Shown here piece by piece: positions 49,200 to 56,330 of a stretch of DNA of 56,330 nt. Origin of the DNA: Bacteroides sp. (GTDB taxonomy: Bacteria > Bacteroidota > Bacteroidia > Bacteroidales > Muribaculaceae); NCBI GenBank assembly GCA_014801985.1, contig JAAVDD010000053.1, forward strand, positions 1-56,330, in the 5' to 3' direction. The translations under genes were made by a program, and so were the position numbers. The notes beneath the pieces are model-generated. The model worked only from the letters and a program-made list of their open reading frames with translations, did no database searches and was not told where the DNA came from. Each line of letters opens with the position of its first letter. The stretch's first letter is position 1.

Positions 49200-51776
49200 A
49201 TGAATCGGTTAACAAGTGTTATGATATGCGGGATCTTTGCTCATGCTGCTACTGCCCAGATCAATGTGTCGGGGACGGTAGTAGACAATGAAACCAATGA
49301 GCCATTGGCCGGAGCTTCAGTGATTGTCAAGGGAACAGATGGGAAAATCAAGACATACACTACTTCCAAAACCGATGGATGTTTTTCAATGTCGCTTCCA
49401 TCCATATCCGGTTGTCGATTGGAGATATCGATGATGAGTTTCGCAAAAAAATCCATCCCTCTTGACAGCGTTACATTTCCAATAGTGGTTGAGTTGGAAC
49501 AAGGAACTACCCTATTGAAGGAGGTGACTGTCAAGGCTGACCGAATAAGGGAGCAGGGAGATACCATCACATATCATGTAGGAAGTTTTGCGCAGGGACA
49601 GGATCGTTCAATTGGCGATGTGCTCAAACGTATGCCCGGCCTAAATGTCGAGAGTTCAGGAAAAATACAGTATCAGGGGGAGGATATAAACAAGTTCTAT
49701 ATCGAAGGAACTGATCTTCTTGGCGGCAAATATGGCCTTGCCACCAATGGTATAAGCCATGAAGATGTCGGGAGTATAGAGGTTATGGAAAACCATCAGC
49801 CGATGCAGGTATTATCCGGCATCTCCTTCTCCGACAAGGCAGCCATAAATCTTAAACTTAAGAATAAAGTGAAAGCCACATGGACCCTCCACGGTGATGC
49901 CGGAGGTGGCTATTCATGGCAACCCCAAGGTGGAATATGGAGTGGAGAGCTGTTCGTGATGGCGGTGATGCCGGGATTCCAGAATATCACGACATTCAAG
50001 ACCAACAACATAGGGGAAGAGCTATCGTCGCAATCCACTGATTTCTTCAGCTCAGGCCGTGGTACAAATTTGAGCCGATATATCAGCATCTCACTCCCGG
50101 AAGTCCCGGATCTCAGCCGAAAACGGACACTCTTCAATCGTTCGGCACTTATATCCACCAATTCCCTATGGAAATCAAGAGGCGGTGAGTTCAAGGCTCA
50201 GATTGATTATTCATTCAATAGGGTGATAGCCGATGCTGAAAACATTACCACATATTTTCTTGATGACGGGACTCAAATCGTGACGGAGAGCTGCAATGGA
50301 GCGGATAAATCTAACTCGCTGTCGGGCAAGTTTATATATGAGCTAAACCAAAAGACTGCATTCATCAACAACACACTGACAACCGATATTGACTGGGATG
50401 ATGTGACTCTTGGTGTTAGCGGTTCCTTACAGAATGAGCAATCCGCATCGCTTCCCGACTATTATGTAGGCAACGATTTCAAGCTCATAAAGCGATTCAA
50501 GGGGAAACATCTCGTCACATTCAAGAGCGTGAACGAATGGGAATCCATGCCTCAGAGTCTTTCTGTAATGACGAATGAAAACCTTATGCACCAGCATATC
50601 AAAGATCACGCCCTCCACACGAATGAGAGTGCAGCTTACACCTTCTCAGTAAAGGGACTCTCAATCAGTCTGGAGGGAGGAATCAAGGGATATTTCCGCA
50701 CACTCAATACCGTACTGCCGGATATACCGGAATCAATCGGGGAGACAACAAACGTTCTGAACACAAATTATTTCATGGTGTATGCCATTCCAAAGTTTGA
50801 ATATTGGATGAGACGCATCAACTTCACTCTCAATGCTCCGATAAGTTTCACTCACTACACATTCAACAAGGCCATCGCGAACCGTAACGAGGTGTATTTT
50901 TCCCCCTCAATAGGTATGAACTGGAAACCCAACAACCACTTCTCGCTGGGGATAAGAGGGGGCACAGGACGCTCACCGATGAATCTAAGCCTCATCCAAC
51001 CCGGATATGTGATGACGAACTATCGTTCTTTCCATCGCGGGGTGGATGATTTCTATAACTCCACATCGCAGAATGTGTCTGCCAACGTTGCGTATAAACA
51101 TACACGGAGTGGACTGTTTGCCAATGCCTTTGTAATGCAGTCGTGGAGCCACAATCCATATACTTTGGCCCAGCAGCTTTATGGCGATTACGTGGTCTAT
51201 TCCTACTCCTCTGCAAAGAGCAATGGAGAGACGCTAATAGCAAACGGCAGCATCGGCAAAACCCTTGATTTCATACGCGGAAGCACAAATATCAATGGCT
51301 CCTACTCCCGGCATGAATCTCATCTGTTGTCTCAGAGTCAGGAAGTCTACTCTGTCGGTGCTTCATGGTCGGTCGGTGCCAAGATTAATAGTGCTCCACT
51401 CCGTTGGTTCAGTTTTGATTACCGCTTCTTATGGGTATCAAGCAGATTGGAGATGAACGCCATGAATGCCCCTTGGTTGGGAAGCATTGAAAATGAGTTA
51501 CTTCTCAATATAAGGCCACTTAAAAAATGGGAATGGCACATCAGCGGCGAACATTACAGCAACGAACTGAACGCCGGTAACTTCAAAAATGTGTTTCTCC
51601 TTGACACGAAGGTTATCTACAAGCCCATAAGAGGGCTGGAATTGGCGGTGTCACTTTCCAACATCTTCAATCAAAAGATATACAATTATATGACGTACAA
51701 TCAGCTCAACTCCTTTGAAAGTCGGCGTTGGCTGCGTGGACGCGATTTATTAATATCAATATCCCTAAAAAAATGA
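49200..51776 (+). CDS. TonB-receptor-like outer-membrane beta-barrel protein
   Basis: From ATG 49200 this is 858 residues; the TTG two codons earlier is not needed. A signal peptide ends HAATAQ. A carboxypeptidase-regulatory-like domain follows (INVSGTVVDNETNEPLAGASVIVKGTDG, about 20-100). A plug-like region comes next (DRSIGDVLKRMPGLNVESSGKIQYQGEDINKFYIEGTDLLGGKYG, about 135-190), then a long barrel of the outer-membrane beta-barrel family. It ends LISISLKK. Such receptors paired with GLPGLI proteins occur throughout Bacteroidetes, with unknown substrate. The stop overlaps the GLPGLI start by ATGA, so translation is coupled. Confidence 0.83.
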   Translation: MNRLTSVMICGIFAHAATAQINVSGTVVDNETNEPLAGASVIVKGTDGKIKTYTTSKTDGCFSMSLPSISGCRLEISMMSFAKKSIPLDSVTFPIVVELEQGTTLLKEVTVKADRIREQGDTITYHVGSFAQGQDRSIGDVLKRMPGLNVESSGKIQYQGEDINKFYIEGTDLLGGKYGLATNGISHEDVGSIEVMENHQPMQVLSGISFSDKAAINLKLKNKVKATWTLHGDAGGGYSWQPQGGIWSGELFVMAVMPGFQNITTFKTNNIGEELSSQSTDFFSSGRGTNLSRYISISLPEVPDLSRKRTLFNRSALISTNSLWKSRGGEFKAQIDYSFNRVIADAENITTYFLDDGTQIVTESCNGADKSNSLSGKFIYELNQKTAFINNTLTTDIDWDDVTLGVSGSLQNEQSASLPDYYVGNDFKLIKRFKGKHLVTFKSVNEWESMPQSLSVMTNENLMHQHIKDHALHTNESAAYTFSVKGLSISLEGGIKGYFRTLNTVLPDIPESIGETTNVLNTNYFMVYAIPKFEYWMRRINFTLNAPISFTHYTFNKAIANRNEVYFSPSIGMNWKPNNHFSLGIRGGTGRSPMNLSLIQPGYVMTNYRSFHRGVDDFYNSTSQNVSANVAYKHTRSGLFANAFVMQSWSHNPYTLAQQLYGDYVVYSYSSAKSNGETLIANGSIGKTLDFIRGSTNINGSYSRHESHLLSQSQEVYSVGASWSVGAKINSAPLRWFSFDYRFLWVSSRLEMNAMNAPWLGSIENELLLNIRPLKKWEWHISGEHYSNELNAGNFKNVFLLDTKVIYKPIRGLELAVSLSNIFNQKIYNYMTYNQLNSFESRRWLRGRDLLISISLKK

Positions 51777-52597
51777 AAAGATTAGTTGCATCAATCATCG
51801 TATGTTTTGTGACAATCACAATGTTTTCCCAGAACATAGCAGACATCGAGGTTAGTTACACGGCGCTTTCTCCCAATTTTAAAAATGGAGAAGTTGACGT
51901 TCAGAACCACTACATACTGCTCAGCAACCCAAGAGAATCAAAGTTCTTTTCACCTATAACCGAATATATCGACTCTTTGAACTCAACCCCCGACGGGGCT
52001 GCAAAATTAAATGAAATGATGCGTGCGGCAGTCCGTGAAGGGAATTTCGATGATATGCCCGGTAAGGACGGAACTTACTATATTGTGAAGTCCTCGCAAC
52101 CCCGGTCCTTGACATATTATGATTCTGTCGGATTTGACCAATACTATTATGAAGAGACCCCTGAAGATTGGTCATGGACAATAACAGACTCAACAAAAGA
52201 GATCCTGGGATATGAATGTTTCCTGGCAACCACAGATTATCATGGTCGGGAATGGTGTGCTTGGTTCGCTCCCGACATTCCTGTCTCCAATGGGCCCTGG
52301 AAACTCGACGGACTACCCGGACTGATACTTGAGGCATCGGCGTCGGATGGTGAATATAGTTTTGTTGCCAATGGAATACAGAATTCTTCAAAGCCGATAG
52401 GAATTGTTTATCTTGCAGACAAATATGAGAAAACCGACAGAAAAAGTTTCTTAAAATTCAAACGTGCATTTATCGATAATCCCATAGGAAGTATCAATGT
52501 GCAAATGGGGAGTGATATATCATTATCTGACGTCTCTAATCTATCCATATTCGCCTCCTCCGAAGTGGTAGACTTCATTGAAACCGATTATCACTGA
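51773..52597 (+). CDS. GLPGLI family protein
   Basis: From ATG 51773 this is 274 residues (MKRLVASIIVCFVTITMFSQ signal). The family-defining block lies near residue 180, in WCAWFAPDIPVSNGPWKLDGLPGLILEASASDGEYSF. The preceding TKEILGYECFLATTDYHGREW is also typical. Family function is unknown. Its members are nearly always next to a TonB-receptor-like barrel, as here with a 4-bp overlap. This suggests a periplasmic or outer-membrane partner of the barrel. No metal or catalytic motif is obvious. Confidence 0.92.
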   Translation: MKRLVASIIVCFVTITMFSQNIADIEVSYTALSPNFKNGEVDVQNHYILLSNPRESKFFSPITEYIDSLNSTPDGAAKLNEMMRAAVREGNFDDMPGKDGTYYIVKSSQPRSLTYYDSVGFDQYYYEETPEDWSWTITDSTKEILGYECFLATTDYHGREWCAWFAPDIPVSNGPWKLDGLPGLILEASASDGEYSFVANGIQNSSKPIGIVYLADKYEKTDRKSFLKFKRAFIDNPIGSINVQMGSDISLSDVSNLSIFASSEVVDFIETDYH

Positions 52598-52698
52598 ATT
52601 ATTATTCTATCACAAAGATAAGTACGGATATGGATAAAACAATCTGTATCCGTAATTTTTCCATAATAAATTATACCCCCTGTATCAAATTAAATTAC

Positions 52699-52706
52699 TA
52701 ACTTTG
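52699..52706 (+). promoter_or_regulatory. -7 box (TAACTTTG) of the second barrel gene
   Basis: TAACTTTG followed by CACC matches the strongest form of the consensus. No TTTG is seen 19-20 bp upstream. It predicts a leader of about 55 nt to ATG 52769. Confidence 0.5.
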
Positions 52707-52768
52707 CACCCGGATTCAATGATGTATGTAGTACATTGCTTATCCACACCCATCCAACCTCCATAACT

Positions 52769-54919
52769 ATGCGTTCCCTTGCTTTAATCCTCCCCTCTCT
52801 CCTCTCACTCTCTGCACACGCTCAAGATTCCATCCCAACCAACGATAAGTACGGGATAAGGGTGGAACGGGGAGTGGCATCAGCCCGGAATGCAGCACAG
52901 GACTCAACTATGACAACAGATCTGAACGAGGTTGTGGTGGAATCAAAGACAGCCTCTCTGAGTGTACACGGAGCTTCCTACATACCCTCAGCAAGACAAA
53001 AGAATATAGCATCCGACGGATATTCGCTGCTGCTGCACATGGCAATCCCACAGCTTAATGTCAATCCCGCTTCCGACGCCGTGACAACCACCACAGGTAA
53101 AAATGTTTCAATATTCATTGACTTCGTGAAAGCCTCCGCAGAAGACGTGCAGGGGATGCTGACAACCGATGTCAAGAGGGTGGAATATCTCGTTTTTCCC
53201 AAAGACCCAAGATTCCACGGGGCTGAGTTTGTCATAAACTTCATAATGCAGAAGTATGAGTGGGGCGGCTATACGAAGCTTACTGCATCAGGGTGCATCG
53301 AGGAGACCCAGATTGGAGGAAGACTGTATTCTAAAATGAAATATAAGAGAATGACCTTTGACTTATCGGCAGCCGACAGCTTCTCATCAAACTCCAGAAT
53401 AGGAACCGATATGACGGAAGTCTTCACCCTGGACAATCCGCAATATGGGTCAGAGCAAGAAATAATCCGCCAAAACCACACCCTATCATCCAAGAGGAAA
53501 TCGAATGTGGGGAATGTATCTTTCCGTTCCCTCTATTCTTCTGATAACCTTACCCTTTCGAACACCGTATCTTATGTCGGAAGCAGGATGCCTAAGAACG
53601 ATTCAGAGTCGGAGGTTTCATACATAGACAATATCCTCCCCTATTCAAACACGGAAGTAAAATCGTCAGGCGACAACGATGGTTTCAGGTATGATTTGCT
53701 ATGCGACCTAATAATGAATGAGAAGCTTTCCATGAGCATCATGGGAGAATATGAGTTCGGCCATAACATGGCGAGAAACTTACGCCTCTCCGACGGACTC
53801 GACATCACAAACAATGCCACCGAACGTTCGCATCATGCCTCTCTGACCGATTGGCTTTTATGGACCCCCAACCAACATAACAACCTTTCCCCTTTCATAT
53901 ATGTGGCTTTACGCAGGATCGGTGTTGATTACACCGGAGACAGCCCTTCGAAACAGCAATATAACCTTCAGGCATACAGTGTAGGAGCAAGGTATATGCA
54001 CGTAAGGGATAACTGGAATATCGGCGGGATGTTTAACTGGGGACTGGTGAAAACAGATATGACTGGTTCCCGGACCACTGAGAATTATCCGCAGGGCAGC
54101 ATATTCGGCAGTTACTCCCCTACCGACAGGCATAGGATAGAAGTATCCTGGGGAATAACAATGGAGACACCGGAGACATATCAGAAAAGCCCTGTTCTCC
54201 TTAGACAGGACGAGATAATATGGTATGCCGGAAATCCGGAACTAAAGAGCTATTACCGACAGCTTGCAAATCTTGCCTATGCTTGGATTCCCAACAACAG
54301 GTGGCAGATGTCGCTCTCCGGAAACTATTATCGGGCGAACAATCGGATTGCGACACTGTATATCCCTGATATGCAAGAGGGTTATCTCTTACGAAAATAT
54401 GAAAATAACGGCTCTTACAGCATGGGTAGGATTTCCGGAAGCGTTACAATGAAACTCTGTGGCGGCCGTCTTGTTGCGAATGTCTCTCCGGAAGTCAGTT
54501 TCTATCACCTCACGGGAGAATATGCCTCTTCATTATCGGATTTCAGTGGGTCGGCACAATTGACATGGTATTTCGGTGAGTTTTACCTTATGGGTTGGTA
54601 TTCAGCTCCATCCAAGACAATTGGAGAGGGAAACAGTATGCGTATCAAGTATCCTTCCCAATATCAGTTGCAATTCGGCTGGGCACATGGTCCCTGGAGG
54701 GCAAGGATTATGGCCTGCAACGTGTTCAATTCGGATTGGAAGACAACGCAGAATGTATTATCAACACAGTATTACCGACAGGATATACAACGGTTCGGAT
54801 ATGGATACCACAGAAGTCTGGATATTCAGTTATCCTACACCTTCGGATATGGAAAGAAGATTTCTCACGAGGAGAATATTTCGGATGTAGAACGGGCTGA
54901 GAGCGCAATATTAAGATAA
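52769..54919 (+). CDS. Outer-membrane beta-barrel protein, receptor-like, without carboxypeptidase-like domain
   Basis: From ATG 52769 this is about 716 residues (MRSLALILPSLLSLSAHAQD signal); the longer start at 52736 overlaps the leader. After TMTTDLNEVVVESKTASLSVHG, a TonB-box/plug-like segment follows (YIPSARQKNIASDGYSLLLHMAIPQLNVNPASDAVTTTTGKNVSIFIDFVKASAEDVQGML). A barrel of aromatic-rich strands forms the rest. LNEVVV resembles the segment preceding plugs in Bacteroidetes outer-membrane proteins. It shares the plug-like layout with the 49.2-kb protein but has its own promoter. Substrate unknown; a paralogue acting with the GLPGLI pair is plausible. Confidence 0.78.
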   Translation: MRSLALILPSLLSLSAHAQDSIPTNDKYGIRVERGVASARNAAQDSTMTTDLNEVVVESKTASLSVHGASYIPSARQKNIASDGYSLLLHMAIPQLNVNPASDAVTTTTGKNVSIFIDFVKASAEDVQGMLTTDVKRVEYLVFPKDPRFHGAEFVINFIMQKYEWGGYTKLTASGCIEETQIGGRLYSKMKYKRMTFDLSAADSFSSNSRIGTDMTEVFTLDNPQYGSEQEIIRQNHTLSSKRKSNVGNVSFRSLYSSDNLTLSNTVSYVGSRMPKNDSESEVSYIDNILPYSNTEVKSSGDNDGFRYDLLCDLIMNEKLSMSIMGEYEFGHNMARNLRLSDGLDITNNATERSHHASLTDWLLWTPNQHNNLSPFIYVALRRIGVDYTGDSPSKQQYNLQAYSVGARYMHVRDNWNIGGMFNWGLVKTDMTGSRTTENYPQGSIFGSYSPTDRHRIEVSWGITMETPETYQKSPVLLRQDEIIWYAGNPELKSYYRQLANLAYAWIPNNRWQMSLSGNYYRANNRIATLYIPDMQEGYLLRKYENNGSYSMGRISGSVTMKLCGGRLVANVSPEVSFYHLTGEYASSLSDFSGSAQLTWYFGEFYLMGWYSAPSKTIGEGNSMRIKYPSQYQLQFGWAHGPWRARIMACNVFNSDWKTTQNVLSTQYYRQDIQRFGYGYHRSLDIQLSYTFGYGKKISHEENISDVERAESAILR

Positions 54920-55023
54920 AAATAATGATTGTCCAGAACAATTTTCTTCCTGCCGCGTTATAATAGATGAAAAGTAAATCGTTTCATGATGTTAGGTTAG
55001 TTTAGTAAAGTATTATGGAAAAC

Positions 55024-55063
55024 ATGCGAATGCGGCGAGTCGTGAGATCCGCCGCATTCGCAT
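55024..55063 (+). terminator. Strong hairpin downstream of the second barrel gene
   Basis: A perfect 14-bp GC-rich stem (55024-55037 with 55050-55063) with a 12-nt loop starts about 105 bp after the stop at 54919. Only TATAAAATA follows, so it is a weak U-tract; it may act as a terminator or a 3' stabiliser. Element C starts 11 bp further on. Confidence 0.55.
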
Positions 55064-55074
55064 TATAAAATAAG

Positions 55075-55315
55075 TAAGTAGCTGTTCAAATTAAACCGCT
55101 ACTATATTTAACCAAATTAATAAGCTGCTCCCATACAATCTGCTTGTTCTTTTTGGTGCTTTTGCTTCCGTTCATCAGTCGCATGGCCCGCCATGCTCCT
55201 TCTTCACGTAAGCAAAATCTCTCAAAATTGAAAATCGACGAGTTTCCTTAAAAATAAACTATGACGAGTCAAATAACTGCGCATATTGTATGTGTTTAAT
55301 TTGAACAGCTACTTA
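55075..55315. mobile_element. MITE-like element C (non-coding, about 241 bp, perfect terminal repeats)
   Basis: The ends (55075-55096 and 55294-55315) are perfect 22-bp inverted repeats beginning TAAGTAGCTGTTC. The 21-nt core is at 55226-55246 and ATGACGAGTC follows. An inner stem (TTTTGCTT 55160-55167 with AAGCAAAA 55210-55217) encloses a segment inverted relative to element B. It lies between the hairpin and the small membrane protein gene. This is the best-preserved copy. Confidence 0.72.
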
Positions 55316-55333
55316 ATCTAAAAATAAGATAAT

Positions 55334-55603
55334 ATGATAATGTTGATTTGTTTGACAGCGATATTTTCGCTTCTCTTGCTACTTACATCTGTGTTCAAGA
55401 CCGGCAAGAGTACAAAAGACTGGCTGCGAATCATCATCGCTGTGCTGGTGATGTTGATCGGTGTGCGGCTGTGTGTGGATATATTCCGCCTTGCTTGGGC
55501 GATAGCCTTAGTCATTATGGCTGTGTACCTGGCCCTTCTACTCTACGCTGCTCTCTGGATTGATAAGAAAATCAGGGATCGTGATAATCAAAATCTTGAG
55601 TAA
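55334..55603 (+). CDS. Small integral membrane protein
   Basis: This encodes 89 residues with two to three hydrophobic helices (MLICLTAIFSLLLLLTSVF; WLRIIIAVLVMLIGVRLCVDIF; LAWAIALVIMAVYLALLLYAALWI) and a charged C-terminus (DKKIRDRDNQNLE). I do not recognise the family. It starts 18 bp after the end of element C, so its leader is probably supplied by that element, and ends about 220 bp before the IS256-type transposase. The alternative ATG at 55340 is equally possible. No neighbour suggests a role. Confidence 0.55.
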   Translation: MIMLICLTAIFSLLLLLTSVFKTGKSTKDWLRIIIAVLVMLIGVRLCVDIFRLAWAIALVIMAVYLALLLYAALWIDKKIRDRDNQNLE

Positions 55604-55751
55604 AAGAAACAATAGGTCTTCTACGGGAGTGAAACAAAGTTTCTGAAATAAATACTTCCTGCCTGAGTTCCCAAAGTTTTCCGACGATACTTTTCTCATA
55701 GAACAATTTTCTTCCTACGATACTGTCTCAAAAAGTGTGTCTGAGTAAAGC

Positions 55752-55780
55752 AAAAAGAGGCCGACATTTGCATGTCAGCC
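55752..55780 (-). terminator. Minus-strand terminator-like hairpin in the IS leader
   Basis: GGC-C-GACAT pairs with ATGTC-A-GCC around TTGC. The C/A mismatch becomes G-U on the minus strand, and CTCTTTTTGC follows on that strand. It lies about 50 bp upstream of the transposase start. It would stop RNA coming antisense out of the element. Confidence 0.45.
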
Positions 55781-55826
55781 CCAAACTCTGTAATTTAGGA
55801 GTGACGAAACAACTAAATTATCAGAT

Positions 55827-56330
55827 ATGCAGTTTACAAAGGTACAAATTTCTGAGCTCATGCGAAAGCATGCGGAGAAAGAAAATGGTCTACACGACCT
55901 AATGGAAATCATGCTTGAGAGCATGATGGTTGCGGAACGTGGTGAGTTCCTGCGAAGTAGCCCGGGCAATAAGGGTAATGGCTATCGCCCCGGCTCCACC
56001 TACGGCCAAGGCCGGAAGCCGGAGTTCCGTATTCCCCGTGACCGGTATGGCAATTTCCATCCTCAGATCCTGGCGATCCTGCGTGATCAGGAAGAGGAGT
56101 GTGACCGACTGGCAGGGGTGCTCTATACCAAGGGACTGACTCAGGAGCAGGTCAGCGATGTCTTCGCGCAGCTGTATGGACAGCACTACTCGAAATCCAG
56201 CATCAGCCGTATGGTGGAGTGTGTCAGGACTCAGGTCAACGAGTGGCTTGAACGTGGGCTGGAGAGCTATTATCCGGTTCTGTTCGTTGACTGCGTGCAC
56301 ATCAAGATCCACCGTAAGCGCTCGGTATCC
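55827..56330 (+). CDS. IS256-family (Mutator-type) transposase, 5' part
   Basis: Reading from ATG 55827 the frame stays open to the window end (168 codons seen; family members have about 400). The N-terminus (MQFTKVQISELMRKHAEKENGLHDLMEIMLESMMVAERGEFL) and GNGYRPGSTYGQGRKPEFRIPRDRYGNFHPQIL are typical. LYTKGLTQEQVSDVFAQLYGQHYSKSSISRM is the helical DNA-binding block. FVDCVHIKIHRKRSVS carries the first catalytic Asp of the DDE triad. The left end of the element should lie upstream of about 55750, perhaps near the CTGTCTCAAAAAGTGTG stretch at 55725-55741. Whether it is intact cannot be seen. Confidence 0.92.
   Translation, partial: MQFTKVQISELMRKHAEKENGLHDLMEIMLESMMVAERGEFLRSSPGNKGNGYRPGSTYGQGRKPEFRIPRDRYGNFHPQILAILRDQEEECDRLAGVLYTKGLTQEQVSDVFAQLYGQHYSKSSISRMVECVRTQVNEWLERGLESYYPVLFVDCVHIKIHRKRSVS

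Overview
The window looks like chromosomal DNA from a gut-type Bacteroidales bacterium, most likely a Muribaculaceae relative. This is inferred from family content: DUF6359/DUF5689 OB-fold lipoproteins, a GLPGLI protein, DUF4286 beside ruvC, DUF4846, Por-type C-terminal sorting tails, and promoters of the Bacteroidetes type (TTTG, 19-20 bp, TAnnTTTG). No Shine-Dalgarno-like signals stand out. Almost all genes from 1 to 48.8 kb lie on the minus strand. Exceptions are a small accessory island at 25.2-26.3 kb and the block from 49.2 kb to the right edge.

Layout. 1-4 kb: a secreted peptidase-S74/sorting-tail protein cut by the window edge, a small secreted protein whose promoter carries a perfect 65-nt palindrome, a membrane-tethered TPR-HTH regulator and a small orphan. 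4-14 kb: an apparent six-gene operon reading deoC, secreted EEP nuclease, TonB-dependent receptor, two OB-fold lipoproteins and secreted endonuclease I. I read it as an extracellular DNA degradation, uptake and deoxyribose catabolism locus, the best candidate for an under-described system here. 14.3-20.2 kb: ruvC with DUF4286, a tandem SRP RNA/tRNA-Thr transcription unit with its own promoter, a six-hairpin glycosidase-like protein and RNase R. 20.4-24.7 kb: an AT-rich secreted LRR pair, a receiver-only protein and a LytS/LytTR-type two-component pair.

24.8-26.3 kb: accessory island with a MITE-like element, a truncated AAA-ATPase remnant and a HEPN/MNT (HepT/MntA-type) pair. 26.3-34.7 kb: a seven-gene operon of porin, imelysin, di-heme DUF1111 protein, second porin, mono-heme lipoprotein, Rid/chorismatase-like enzyme and CcsA. 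This is probably an envelope redox or iron-related system. 35-39.5 kb: a second MITE-like copy abutting a DUF4846 lipoprotein, then a SulP transporter/porin operon. 39.6-43.4 kb: a large modular secreted alpha-amylase. 43.6-48.8 kb: housekeeping genes uvrC, apt, mnmG and ybeY, with a perfect parS-like 16-mer between apt and mnmG.

49-55 kb: plus-strand genes for a TonB-receptor-like barrel, a GLPGLI protein and another barrel. A third MITE-like copy, a small membrane protein and the 5' part of an IS256-family element follow. Two repeat families recur: GGA-led 9-bp tandem repeats near gene 3' ends, and about 245-bp elements with terminal inverted repeats and a shared 21-nt core. All functions come from reading motifs by eye; no database search was run.
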